Source: Keithomyces neogunnii
Lineage: Eukaryota; Ascomycota; Sordariomycetes; Hypocreales; Clavicipitaceae
Direction: 5' to 3'
Length of the DNA stretch: 64,000 nucleotides
Assembly (NCBI GenBank): GCA_020975405.1
Contig: JAIOWQ010000001.1
Span: 3,720,001-3,784,000, forward strand
The notes beneath the pieces are model-generated. The model had not been told where the DNA came from. It ran no database searches and saw nothing but the letters and a program-made list of their open reading frames with translations. A program made the position numbers and the translations under genes. Each line of letters opens with the position of its first letter. Position 1 is the stretch's first letter. Below are positions 53,316 through 64,000 of the stretch, in pieces.

Positions 53316-56200
53316 TCAAAACATCTCGCGCAGGTGAGCAAACACGGTTCCGTCGGGTGTAAACAAAGACTCGGGCGTCGTCAGGTCACTTGGTTGACCA
53401 ACTTGCTCGTCTCCGAATTGGAAGCCGTTCAGGCCAACGTATCCTTCGAATATGCGTGATAGCTCGCTTTGAATCCTTTCCCCGTTCTTGTCGGCCGGTT
53501 GCTCCCGGATCTGGCGGCCCTGGGTCATGGGTATGTTGGGGAAGGCGGCGGCCTGGGTCACATCGGGTGCGCCGTCTGCATGGCCCCTGGCAAGGCCAAT
53601 CATCCCCAGCGCGGCACTGGAGTGTGCGTCGTCGTCTGGGTTCAGGCCGAATCGTGGTGCCACATCCTTGAGAGACTTGATGGTGCGCCACAGGCGCTGC
53701 GAGACCCAGCTCTTCGCCGAGAGATCCTTGACCAAGTCCAGGGCGAGATAGAACTCCTCTCGACAGACGGAGCTGAATCGGACGGGCGCGTGCACCGACG
53801 CGAGGAACACCACCGCTATGGCCGAGGCAAGGAACTGGTGGTAGAAGAGTTGGGACCGCCGGTATAGGTTTGTCGTGCCGTTCAGGTGGTTCAGGTACTG
53901 GATGGTGTCTCTGGCGAGGTCGACGACGCGCTGTGCCTGGCCGGGATGTTGCATGATGCTTGTCGCGCTGTGCAAGATGGGTGTGTATAGCCAGATGCGA
54001 ATCTGCCGCCAATTAGCAACCACATGATTCTGTGAGATTCCACAAGACAGACATGCGGGCCAGGCCTACCTGATTTAGTCTCAGGTACGTCCATATCCTG
54101 AGGCGCTGTAGATTGTACGACGGCGTCGACGTCATTTGCTTCTCCTTGTCCCAGTTCCGCACTTTGACTTCGTCGGGCACTGATTCGTACCACTGCAGTA
54201 TTTCCCGATCCAGGTTCTCAATCTCTTCTTGGTGCAGCTCACGGGCCAATACTGGTCCAAAATGGGACACTTGACGCCAGACCTTGGCGCCAAGGCGAGA
54301 GTAGGTGATCATGGCGACGAGGAACGGATACTCGTCCTAGATTAACTGTCAGACATGGGCCGGTGGCTTTTGCGTTTTTTGCCGCTTCTACTTACAGGGA
54401 GCGGCAGTCTCGGGTCAATCTCGTCGTCGTGGACGCAGTAGGGGAGCCCGGTGCCAAACGCCCAGCGTCGATCAAGCACGTAGGCTGACCAGAAGCTGTT
54501 GAGCGCGTTCCGCCTCTCAGAGTCACTTTCAATCTTGACCAGTCCCCTCTGCTGATGTATTCCCAGCTCGAGACAGAGCCTGATGACTTGGCCCATGACT
54601 CTCCATGCCAGGATTTCATCATTGGACAGAAATCTATACCCTGCAAAGAGGCAGAGAAGCGGCAAGTTGGCCACATCACCGGGGTCAGACATTAGTTTCT
54701 TGTTGACCACGGCCTCCATGCTCTCGTAGAGTCGGACAGCCTTGTCACTGTGGCCATGAGACTCGGTGACCAGCGCGCAACAAATGACCATTTTGAGCTG
54801 CAATGTCTTGTCGTCATTGATTGGCCCTGTTGGGCGTCGCTGGGCACGGAGAGTGTCCAAAAACGGTGCAATTTTCTTTGCATGGGCGATGACGGTCTGC
54901 ACGTCGAGCACCGGGTACATTATACCAATCTCATCCTCGTGAAAGCGGCAAAGCCGAACCATTTCGTCCTTGTCAAACCCCAGCAGCGGGTCGGAACCAG
55001 TGTTGCTGCCCTCGGGTTGAGCGTCGACGTCGCCTACATGCTGATCCTGGTCATCGGATTCGTCGATGCTGTGGTATCCCATGTTGGCGATGGTGGTGTT
55101 TACGATGTCCATGCTATACGCCATGCTGGTGGTGCCACGGAACGGGCTTTTTCTGGCGGGTGGCAGGCTTGGCTTGGAGGCCGACGTTGCTGTTTGAGCG
55201 GGAGAGGTTGAGAGAGATGTGGCGGCAGATGCGCCATTGATGAGACGGGCGCTGGATGGTGGCACCGGACGAGTCGAGTCGGCCTGCAGAGTCTTGATGG
55301 TCTGGCTGAGCCAGTTGACTTCCTCCCGCAGCCGACTGAGCTGATCCGTGACCGTCTTCCACTCATCCGAGTCTTTGAAGCTGCTCGAGCAGCAGTTGGG
55401 CGCGTACAGGCAGGCCAGATTGAGGTTGCCGCACCGTTGGCAGGGCGTCTCGCCATTGCACTTGATTTTCCTCCTCTTGCACTCGTTGCTACGCACAATG
55501 CAGGTCAGTATCGACTAAGGGGCGGAAGTCGTTGGTGTCGTGAATCGAGGGATGGGGAGAAGAGGCACGAGGAACCAGGCGCACAGAGTGCCCCGGGCAC
55601 GCGGGGAAGAGGCGGCAACTGGAGGCATACCAGGCAATGGAAATGTACTGCAAGTCAAGACGACGACACGGTCAGCAAAACTGCGTCCTATGCACACGTC
55701 GGCCGGCGCCATGCCTGCACCGTGACACCGGGCTCGCTGGCATCTACACTCTCGCACAAGTCCGTGACACACAACACCAGACAAGACATCGACCATGGAC
55801 ACCCGCAGGCAGAGTCGCAGGCAGAGTCGCAGGCAGAGTCGCAGGCAGAGTCGCAGGCCAAGGGAAGCAAGCCCACACACATCCACGGGCGCAGTCCACA
55901 CGGGGAGGGGGGAAGGGCCGCAGTCTTGGTCAAAAGACTTACTCGGTTTCTTTTGCTCCTAGTCTGTTTCTGAGCCGCAGCTCCTTCATCCAGCGATTTC
56001 CTCTTATTGGCATTCGCGCCCGACGCCGACGCAGCACCGGCAGCCCCAGCGGAATTGTCTCCGTATGAAGCGGAACCGGAGGGACTGGCGTGCGGTCCAG
56101 GCCGTGGTGTATCATGCGACAAGCTGGCCGTGTCGCTCAGCGCGACGGGAGCCTGCGCCAGGTAGCGCAGATCCGACGCCTGTGTCTCGATCTGCTCCAT
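53316..56200 (-). CDS. Zn2Cys6 transcription factor with fungal-specific regulator domain
   Basis: Five exons (55943..56200, 55631..55647, 54396..55488, 54070..54336, 53316..54002) give 773 aa. Exon 2 is only 17 nt and encodes YISIA plus two bases of the first zinc-cluster cysteine. The finger spans two introns: C-NE-C-KRRKIK-C-NGETP-C-QR-C-GNLNLA-C, residues 92-118. A basic stretch (KQTRSKRNR) precedes it and a coiled coil (DQLSRLREEVNWLSQTIKTL) follows. The regulator domain has ELGIHQQRGL, NALNSFWSAYVLDRRWAFGTGLPY and LNQIRIWLYTPIL. It is a nuclear DNA-binding activator or repressor. Intron 1 (295 bp) is long and holds a 12-bp tandem repeat. Target genes are not evident nearby. Confidence 0.9.
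55805..55859. repeat. 12-bp tandem repeat in intron 1 of the Zn2Cys6 gene
   Basis: Four full copies of gcaggcagagtc plus a partial one. Confidence 0.95.
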
Positions 56201-57010
56201 GTTGTTGCGGCCGGCCACATGTATCCTCTTGCTCTTCACCGATCTTTGCTGACCAGGAAGCTTGCGGGAGACGAGAGCCAAGTCGCCATTGATTGATTAT
56301 TAAGGCGGCGGCGGGGGGGGGGGGGGGGGAGTCGGCCCCTTGTCTGGGTTGTCCGGGTTGTCTGGGTTGTGGTAGCAGATGAGATACGTCTAGGTAACAA
56401 GTCGCTTTGGCAGTTTGGCAACCCTCAAGTGCTCCATGTCCAGTCTCTTTGCGCGCCAGACCAGCGGCTTGTCGCTCTGCCAGACCGCTGGAAGCCGCGC
56501 CCCGAGGACTAAATTGCCCCACATGACGATCGCCAGGGAGACGCTGTGGCCATTACCCAGTGGCGGTGGTCATCTTCAATGTTAATGCTGGCTGTGCTGG
56601 CTTGGCCGCCACGTGTCTTGGCAACTATACTTTCCAACCGTCAAGTTGCCGACGGAAACAAAGTCGTTGCACAACGCATGGTGTTGGCGACCCCTGACAA
56701 TGGTGGCTTCAGCATCTCTCGGAATTTGAAATCACGTCGTCCCGGGGCTCTTGTAGCTTCTCTTTCATAGACAGCGCGCAACCCGTTGTGGAGTCGCTCC
56801 CTTTGCCTGACGATATTTGGGTCAGTGATTGCCATCAGAGCCGTCTTGCCATGCCTCGCACTTGGTTGTTGAGCTCACTTTCGGCACCGTCGCAGACTGG
56901 ATGGGGTGTTGGTGTTGATGCTTTCACCTCCATTAACTTCCTGTTGTTCAAAATCTCTCTTCAACGTGCCGTAAACATCCTAGTTACATGCCATCGGTAC
57001 AATACACCCT
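56201..57010. other. Intergenic, promoter of the Zn2Cys6 gene
   Basis: No gene seen. Contains a G-homopolymer of about 17 bases near 56312..56330. Confidence 0.5.
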
Positions 57011-58734
57011 TCAGTTTCTAAACAGCCTCAACCCCTCCTCTTCAGCATCAACACCATCCATCAACTCATCTTCGCTTTCCTCCTCGTTCAGCTCCATCTT
57101 CCTGCCAAACAGTGTTCCAAAGAACCGATCAATCTCCGACTGTTCCCAGCCTCTCCTATCCTCGGGTGCCATCAAGTTTTGCAGCTTCTCGTGCACCGTG
57201 AATCGCATCTTTCGCCCTTTGCTGGCCTTGCGGTCTACCTGTTTCCGCACCTTGGCTTCCTTGGTTGCAGTGACCATCACGGTCGCGACAGCGGCGGCGT
57301 GGTCCGCGCCGCCTTCTACGGTTCGCTGATCAACGAGCTCCTTGAGAAGCAGCTGGTAGAAGTCGGCGTCATCGTAGATGTACTCGTCGTTGGTGACTTT
57401 CTTGGCAAGTTGCGCAGGGGCGCACGACCGAGGAACCCGTGTTCGTTTGACAAGTCTGTTGTCTGGGACCATCAGCTGCTCCTGGAGAGCACCAATGAGG
57501 GACTTGCTCTGTTGGCTGATTCCGTTTGGTCTCGTCATGTTGACGCTTTGTACCTTTCTGGACCATTTCTCCAGCCGTTCCTCGCGGAAGCTAATTGCAA
57601 CTGCATCTTGGCCTTGAAGCTGCTCCCAGATGTCTTCGTTTGACATCGACTCAACCAAATCGCGCTTGCGCTTGTCGCCAGCATTCTTTGGAGCACCGAT
57701 GCTCTCACGTAGGCTGCTGATGGTGTTTAACAGTTTAATGGCAGCCTCCTCGGCTGCTTCGTACGGCTCGGATTCTGCGTCGGCCTCTGCTTCGACAGTG
57801 GGAAACGAGTTGGCAGCCACCAGGGCCTTCTGTAAGCGAATGCGTAAATTGAGTAGCCCATCGTACATCTTGCGCTGTTTTTGAATGGCAAGGCCCTTGT
57901 CGATATCGGCTCGGTTGGACAGAGCGGACATGTTGGGTTTTGCGGCGGCTGTAGTTGCAGGTTCATCGCTTTCAGCATCATCTTCATCGTCATCTTCATC
58001 GTCATCCTCGTCCTCTTCTTCTTCTTCTTCTTCTTCTTCTTCTTCTTCTTCTTCTTCTTCTTCTTCTTCTTCTTCTTCTTCTTCAGAGTCGTTATCCAAG
58101 TCTTCGGAGTCGTCTTCATCACCGTTTACCAAGGCATCAAGCCCATCATTCACTTCCTCATCGTCAGATTCGGAGTCCTCTTCATCATCGGACATGAAGT
58201 CTGCAGCCCTTGATCTTTGGGCCTTTCCCTTGGATTTTGCAGGTTTGGAGCTGCCTCGGAAAGAAAAGTCCTTTAATCGTTCAGCGTCCGACTCGCACAG
58301 AGCATTGTCGCTGTCGATTTCAGAATCGCCAGCCTCGGCCTCGTCAAGCTCTAGGTTGGCAGTATCTGGATCATCAAATTCGTCCTCATCCCCATCGCCC
58401 TCGCTCTCTTCCTCGTCTCCGTCGTCAGCCTTATCCAGCGCAGACCGGCTGACACGAGCGCCTCGATATTCGGGGCCGAGTGACACGTTTTCTTTCCGTC
58501 TCAGTTTGCTCTTCCCCACAGCAACATAATGCTCGGTGCCGAGGTTTTCGTCCTCGCTGATGTCGCTGTCGCTGCCGTGGGCGCTTTCAGGCCCATTTGC
58601 TTCCGGGTCATAGTCTGTGGATACGAGTTAATACGATTGATGCCAGAATTTTCCAAACAAAAGCGCCAATTACCCTTTGTAATGACCTCGTCGGGGTCCT
58701 GGAACTGTTTCGCGCGACCTTTTGCTTTGGCCAT
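57011..58734 (-). CDS. BFR2: Bfr2/AATF-like ribosome biogenesis protein
   Basis: Two exons (58674..58734 and 57011..58614) give 554 aa. The start MAKAKGRAKQFQDPDEVITK leads into YDPEANGPES, then a basic KSKLRRKENVSLGPEYRGARVSR block. A long acidic region follows, with an uninterrupted run of about 24 glutamates. The conserved domains come next: KMYDGLLNLRIRLQKALVAAN (AATF leucine-rich), DEYIYDDADFYQLLLKELV, and the TRAUB end RRGWEQSEIDRFFGTLFG. Bfr2 belongs to the nucleolar small-subunit processome and is needed for early 18S rRNA cleavage. It is an essential, ordinary gene. The glutamate run sits on a TTC/GAA repeat, so its length may vary between strains. Confidence 0.92.
58012..58085. repeat. 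(TTC/GAA)n repeat encoding poly-Glu
   Basis: About 24 pure trinucleotide units inside the Bfr2-like coding region. On the other strand the same tract yields long spurious Ser- or Leu-rich frames. Confidence 0.95.
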
Positions 58735-59086
58735 TTTTCCCAGGTCAGTTCTCGCTGCTTGGTAACCGCAAGATCTAAGCCCCACGTTGGGAAGATTTTG
58801 TCTCTCTTGTCGCTGCTGGAACTTTTGGGCGGTGGCTGGAGGCAGAACCCGGCCCATTGCTCCAGGTGGGTCTTGGGTGCAGCACTACTAAACTTGGAGC
58901 ACTGAGAATAAAGTAGTATTTAGGCACTGTAGTGTTGTCAATTTAAGATCTTGCCCATCATTTACAGGGAGATATCAAGTCCTAGTTCAAATCCCTTGGC
59001 TATTCAGGGCACCTATCAAAATGAATAAATACACTGACCCTCTCCACTAAAGTTTTGTATGAGTTGTCTTGTCAGCTCTCCCCAAA
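58735..59086. other. Divergent promoter of the Bfr2 and Ind1 genes
   Basis: About 350 bp between two divergently transcribed conserved genes. No gene. Confidence 0.6.
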
Positions 59087-60204
59087 ATGCGGCAAACAAC
59101 AACACGCCTCTTCCAAGCGTTTCGCTCCTTATCCCATGAAAATCCTCTAGTACGTCTTCAATGTGGCAAGCCGATTATGCCAGAATCTAACATGATCCCC
59201 AGGGCCTGCCGCGATCCGGTACCCCACCAACTTGGGGGAAACGGCCCCAACGCCGCAAGATTGCTGGTGTTGAGAAGGTGATCGCAGTCTCATCCGCCAA
59301 GGGCGGCGTTGGGAAGAGCACAGTAGCAGGTGAGTATCTATTCATTCTCAGTGAGAATTCTTTCTTGTATTTGAACTAATGGCAAGGGGATAGCCAATCT
59401 GTCGCTCGCTTTCGCCAGGCTGGGCCTGCGAGCAGGTATACTGGATACAGATATCTTCGGGCCATCAATCCCCACACTCTTTGATCTATCAGGAGAGCCA
59501 AGGCTATCAAACAGTACGTGTTTCATGCGGAACCATCATTTTGGAACAACAACTGAAAATTTGTAGATAACCAGTTGATTCCACTCAGAAACTACGGTGT
59601 TAAGACCATGTCCATGGGTTACCTTGTTGGCGAGGATGCGCCAGTCGTATGGCGAGGACCCATGGTGATGAAAGCAATTCAGCAACTACTCCATGAGGTA
59701 GAGTGGGGCGGCTTAGACGTGCTGGTCCTCGACTTACCTCCCGGAACTGGCGATACGCAGCTTACAATAACTCAGCAGGTCATCCTAGATGGTACGTCGA
59801 GACCAAACTCAAACGAGGTGAAGCCTGTGTTGACCTCCCGCTTCCTAGGCTCTATAATCGTCACAACCCCTCATACATTGGCAACGAAAGATGCCATCAA
59901 GGGTATCAACATGTTCAAGGCGGTGGGTGTGGACATTCTTGGTCTGGTCCAAAACATGTCGCTATTCAAGTGTCCACACTGCGCGGGTGAGACGAACGTG
60001 TTTGGATCTATTGAAAGAGTTGAGAGAATGTGCAAAGAGCATGGCATAGACTTCCTGGGTGATATTCCCCTGCACCCAAACATTGGTGATGATGCTGAGC
60101 GGGGAAAGCCTACAGTGGTAGCCGAACCAACAAGCGACAGAGCCGCATCGTTCCTACAAGTGGCTCAACTGGTTTTGCCCAAGATCGGCTTGAAGCCAGA
60201 GTAG
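59087..60204 (+). CDS. IND1: Ind1/NUBPL-type Fe-S P-loop protein, mitochondrial
   Basis: Five exons (59087..59149, 59203..59329, 59394..59513, 59567..59791, 59849..60204) give 296 aa. The start MRQTTTRLFQAFRSLSHENP is Arg-rich and amphipathic, as expected of a mitochondrial presequence. The Walker A variant AKGGVGKST, switch DTDIFGPSIPTLFDLSG and LDLPPGTGD place it in the Mrp/Nbp35 family. The cluster-binding pair is CPHC in FKCPHCAGETNVFG. Ind1 delivers iron-sulphur clusters to respiratory complex I in the matrix; its presence implies a complex I, normal for filamentous fungi. The C-terminus is short but typical. All splice phases agree. Confidence 0.92.
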
Positions 60205-60623
60205 GTCATATCAAGTACGATGTAGTCGTGTACAACATTGTATCAATACACATAATGTCTCACCGATATACTCATATTAGCACGTCTGCACAGTCTGGGT
60301 CTCGCAGGGTCTTAAGTACCATGTCAATGGAGCCTAGATATACCTAGGTCGCACTATATGTTCGGAATGATGACAGTCATTTGTCTCTCATCGACGTGAA
60401 GCCTCCCAAAGTCCCTCGAACTATTTCGAAGTTTGGGAATGGGCCGTCAGCCAGCCAGGGGTGAAAATACACGACGTTAGCCTCTACCTTCATCAATCAG
60501 GAGGCATATTACCAAAGTATAGTATGAAAACTGTCTCAACCCAAACAAACCCTTCCCTGGACGCCGATTCGACTTGGTATCGCGTTTGTAAGCATAAACT
60601 ATAAAATAAGAAACAAAACATCG
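60205..60623. other. Intergenic between convergent genes
   Basis: No gene seen. Confidence 0.5.
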
Positions 60624-61575
60624 TTAGTCTAGGTCTTCGTTTACTTGGTAAACATGACGAGATCGAGTAGGGTCTTTCCGCATTGCTTGACCTGAGCCAG
60701 TAAAGCCCACTAAACCCCCAAGTATTAGTACATACTCCTCTACAGATCATACTCGGGCGGAATGACTTGGTGTACAAACCTCTTCCATGGATACCCTCTG
60801 GGGTGCGGAACATGCTGTCCTTCTTGTTTGTCTTTGCAAATTTAGATTTGGAGCTGAATGCTTGCCACTTGGCCTTGCCAGCTTCGAGTTCCTTTTTAGC
60901 TTTGATCTTCTTCGGCTTGGGGGCCTTGGCAGCCTCTGCATCATTCTGGGCCTCTTGCTGAGCCCCTGGATACATGGTGGCCCCAGCAGACGACACAACA
61001 CCTGGAGCGGCAGGCTGCGGCGAGGCATCGTCAGCTTTTCTCTTGGTAGACATGGGTTTCAAGTCTTTTGATCTCAAAGTCTCTACATTGTCGTAGTTCT
61101 TGAACTTGACAGTGTAAATCGGTGCCACAGACGATCCTGTGATGGATGTGATTCTGGCCTGGTAGAAGTTCTTGTCTCCTGATATCCATTTGGCCATGAC
61201 TGTGTCGTTCACATGATACGTGACGATGGGCTCTTCTTTCTCTTCTGGGGGCGGAACAGCCTTCTTGAAGGCAGGATGGTTTTCACGAGACCATTTTTCG
61301 GGCTGGGGCGGCGGGGACGGTTCCTTCACAGCCGACTTTGGTGCCTGGTTTGGTCGGAGCTCGGAGATGTTCTCATTCAGGAGATCGATTAAGTTGGCTA
61401 ACTCTTGGTGTAGAGCCTGAAGTTCGGCGTTCTCGGGGTCATCCCGTAGTTGTTGGAGGACGATGTCGAGCTTCGCGACGAGTCAGTAAAGTGAATGGCT
61501 TGTGGTGGAGAATGGGAAACGGACCTGCTCTTGATATTGTGACCTTTCCTCTTCGATGGCTGCAATGCCGGACAT
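60624..61575 (-). CDS. Tudor-domain splicing factor, SPF30/SMNDC1-like
   Basis: Three exons (61525..61575, 60780..61470, 60624..60709) give 275 aa. The start MSGIAAIEEERSQYQEQ, joined to LDIVLQQLRDDPENAELQALHQEL, is the usual helical N-terminus. A Tudor fold follows (NDTVMAKWISGDKNFYQARITSITG, PIYTVKFKNYDNVETLRSKDLKP). A Lys/Ala-rich linker with nuclear signals (KPKKIKAKKELEAGKAKWQAF) comes next, then the conserved end SMFRTPEGIHGRVGFTGSGQ, rebuilt across intron 2. SPF30 recognises dimethyl-arginine on Sm proteins and helps assemble the tri-snRNP in the nucleus. This is an ordinary conserved gene. Confidence 0.9.
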
Positions 61576-62269
61576 TTTGTCTCGGGCCCTGACGAATGCT
61601 TTACAAGTGTGGTTGCTCTTTGATTGCTGGGATGCAGCAGTTCAGATGGGGGAGCACGAGGAGGGCAGGTTGGCTGCGACCAGTATGAGGAGCGCTGGCA
61701 TGGATGAGGTCAGGGTCTTCACGTGACTCTCGCCGCCACGCTCACCCACCGTCTTTCTCACACAATGGCGCGTCCCGAGCGAGTCCAAAATAAGTTGGCA
61801 GTGAAACGGCTATTGTTTTCTGGTTGTTTCTGTCATGCCGCCTCGGCCATGGCCCTCAATCAATCACAGGTGGTAGATGGAGTCTAAACTTGTGTAGTAG
61901 TAAGTACTAACCAGTGGTCCTGCGCATGGAGCTTAAAATGATGTGATGCCAGGCCACAGCATTCCAACAATTATATATATACTGTATATATATATAAAGA
62001 GAAAAAAAGGGAAAAAAAAGGGGGAAAAAGGAAAAAAAGGAAAGAACTCTTGAAAGATCTAATCAAGTCGCATTCGTCGATTTTTCTTAATTGCATAACA
62101 TGCGGCGCTCGCGTGGCATGACGAGGTGGGCATGTAAAGGCAAGAATTGGCAACTTGCTGGTAATAAGCCAGAGGTGACTCATAATTTGGCTTCCTTGAG
62201 GACTTTATTTCATCTTCAGGGGCTCTGCGGGCTTTCGGCATCAGGTTTGTCAACTCCGTCAAAGACAAG
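61576..62269. other. Intergenic, no gene seen
   Basis: Contains a TA-rich microsatellite near 61970..62000 followed by A-rich, G-rich purine sequence. No gene. Confidence 0.5.
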
Positions 62270-63027
62270 ATGGACATGGCGCACGACTCGGCTCTCGCAC
62301 AGGTACGAATCAAATGAAGGCACTTTGATTGGCAAATGTCGCAAGCTCGGTTTAATATGGACAGGTACTTGCCTATCTGCGGCACTCAAATGGTGATGGT
62401 GTACAAAAGGTTGTGATGACATGCGGGTTATCAGGTCAGTGATAAATATCGAATGCACCAAAATCGACATCTTGAGGGCGTATACGGTTAACGCTTCAGC
62501 TCGTCGACAAAGGTGCTGGAAAGTCCACCTTGGCAAAGGGCATTGTCAACACCCTGCCAAATTTTGTTCGGCTGTCGGTTGATTCGTACATATACGAAAG
62601 CTATGGGCTTTTCAAGATTGACTATCCGAAGGAAAGGTACTCCGAATATCAAGACGAAGGCCAGCGGCACGTTGAGAGCGAACTCGTCCGTTTGCTCGAC
62701 GAGAAACAAAATGATGTCGTCTTGGATCTTGCATTTTGGAACAGGAAGTTCCGAGAGGAGTACAAGGACATCATTACCAAACACGGCGGCCGCTGGGTTC
62801 TCGTATTCCTCGACGCAGATAGGGAGGTTCTACAAAGGAGGATCGCGAATCGCAGGCAGGATAGAGGTGCGCTCGGCCTGCATGACCCACGCAGAGACGG
62901 CGACTCTGCGTTTGATGTTGACCGTGACACCTTCCAAATGTATCTTAATGGATTTGAGAGACCTGTCGGGGAGGGTGAGATTATCGTCAATGTACTCGTT
63001 TCCGTGCCAAAAGCCATGTGCAAATGA
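62270..63027 (+). CDS. Kinase-like P-loop NTPase (AAA_33 / zeta-like), 5' end uncertain
   Basis: The 3' exon (62500..63027, 175 codons) encodes a P-loop kinase-like protein. It has LVDKGAGKSTLAKGIVN, RLSVDSYIYESYGLFKIDYP, NDVVLDLAFWNRKFREEY, LVFLDADREVLQRRIANRR and GDSAFDVDRDTFQMYLNGFERP. Relatives phosphorylate small molecules or nucleotides. A possible first exon (62270..62302, MDMAHDSALAQ) fits the phase, through a rather long intron of 197 bp. The Walker A box is odd: the residue five before GKST should be Gly or Ala and is Val, and the usual preceding hydrophobic strand is missing. The gene may be decayed at its 5' end, or an exon may be missed. Confidence 0.55.
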
Positions 63028-64000
63028 ATCCAAGCCCAGGTGCCTGGTCAGTGTTTGAGAATAGTGCGCTGTCCATGGGGATGGGGGAGGGCGGCCGAGG
63101 AGGTGGCAGCGGCGAGCGCTGAGTTGGGTCTGAATTTGCCCAGTGCGTATTCCAGAGAAGTCCTTGATACCTACCTAGGTACTTTACCTAGGTACCTAAG
63201 GTACTTTAGGTACTCAATGGTACTTTGGCATCCAAATGCGGGACACTTTCAGTCATCGGAGTAGAAACAGGGTTGTACGCTGGGAACATCGCATCTCGTA
63301 GTACATACTCAACATAATGCACGGGATATCAAGAGACCAGACCATTGACGCAGGCTGTTCTCTGATGTATTCTTTTTTGTGGTGGTGTTGTGGCGGTGTT
63401 GTAGCGGTGTTGTAGCGCTGCCAACTGTTATCCCCTCCCCCAGAGTCTAAAGTACCAGACCAGACCTAAGTGCTCCGTACAGAAGCCATTGATGTGACCG
63501 CTCCCAGCCCTCAACTGTGTCCCAGAGAGTGCCCGCAAAGTCCTGCCCTGTGCATGTGGGGTGTTGACAATGAGCTCGCTTTGGCTGGTGCCCCCCAGGA
63601 TTCTTTTCCCCACTGTTCCAGCGCTCGGTCCAGCACTAACATGACATGAATCATGGACGTGCTGGTGGCATTTGGCATGCCTCGCCCGATTCCATTGCGC
63701 TCGCGGTGTCGTTCAGTGTTTGATCAACCCCCCGGAATCTCTTGCACCTCCCAATCATCCCAATCAATCATCATCAAGCCATTCATTCTTCTTCGCAACC
63801 CTCCATCCCGATACTGTGCACCCTCCATTCTGGCCTTGGGGCAGTCTGGTCTTGGTCTCCTCGGTGTAGCACCACCCTTTCTGGGCGGGCACGAATATTG
63901 AGCGAACTAGCAGTGAAACGACGGGAACATATCCCCCCCCCCCCCCTTCGCACCTGGTTCCCAGCCCTTGGTCACCGACTTCTGCAATTGCCCTTCTCCT
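63028..64000. other. Intergenic, no gene seen, to the window edge
   Basis: Contains a TAGGTACC array (63168..63224) and a C-homopolymer near 63931..63946. No supported open frame. Confidence 0.5.
63168..63224. repeat. CCTAGGTACC-rich array
   Basis: Same motif family as at 9491 and 13811: tacctacctaggtactttac and variants. Confidence 0.85.

Noticed and set aside
57885..58529. Long Ser-rich and Leu-rich plus-strand frames
   Set aside because: They are mirror images of the Glu-rich Bfr2-like exon and its TTC tract.
1..64000. tRNA, rRNA or CRISPR features
   Set aside because: No T-loop consensus with a foldable cloverleaf and no spaced direct repeats of CRISPR type were seen; CRISPR is not expected in a fungal nuclear genome.

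Overview
The window looks like a piece of a filamentous ascomycete nuclear chromosome, most likely Hypocreales. Genes carry short GT-AG introns (about 50-135 bp), mix freely on both strands, and encode fungal families: Zn2Cys6 regulators, allantoate-permease-type MFS carriers, a nucleoside-phosphorylase/NACHT/ankyrin protein, Bfr2, Ind1 and Yip1. The taxon is an inference from family content. Exon boundaries were set by reading frame, splice signals and remembered family motifs; no search was run. I found no tRNA, rRNA or CRISPR array.

Layout. (1) 0.5-9.5 kb is accessory: a frameshifted fungal NLR-like gene with near-identical ankyrin units, an ankyrin-only neighbour, and two short inverted-repeat elements that look like MITEs. 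(2) 9.9-15 kb holds an F-box-like protein, the Golgi protein Yip1, a three-exon metallothionein-like gene and a small membrane protein. (3) 17.2-33.9 kb is a dense run of metabolic genes: MFS carrier, peroxisomal D-amino-acid oxidase, alpha/beta hydrolase, Zn2Cys6 regulator, second MFS carrier, aldo-keto reductase, MetE-like protein and a homocitrate synthase. Six copies of the palindrome TCGG-N5-CCGA lie inside this run, and I saw none elsewhere by eye. This is the best candidate for an undescribed co-regulated system. (4) 34.5-39.5 kb holds two coiled-coil or low-complexity proteins and a Vip1-like RRM protein. (5) 42.2-46.8 kb has a 2,2-dialkylglycine-decarboxylase-type aminotransferase, the remnant of a transcription factor, and an FAD monooxygenase. 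(6) 49-64 kb holds a single-TM protein of the kind with a conserved fungal domain, a large Zn2Cys6 regulator with a 17-nt exon, and conserved housekeeping genes (Bfr2, Ind1, SPF30-like Tudor), ending in a kinase-like P-loop gene with an irregular P-loop.

How genes may work together (inference). The region-3 set has import (two carriers of the carboxylate/allantoate class), ester or amide hydrolysis, D-amino-acid oxidation, carbonyl reduction and a C1/homocitrate step under one local regulator. That fits uptake and catabolism of an amino-acid-like compound, or a small biosynthetic cluster. The substrate cannot be read from the sequence.
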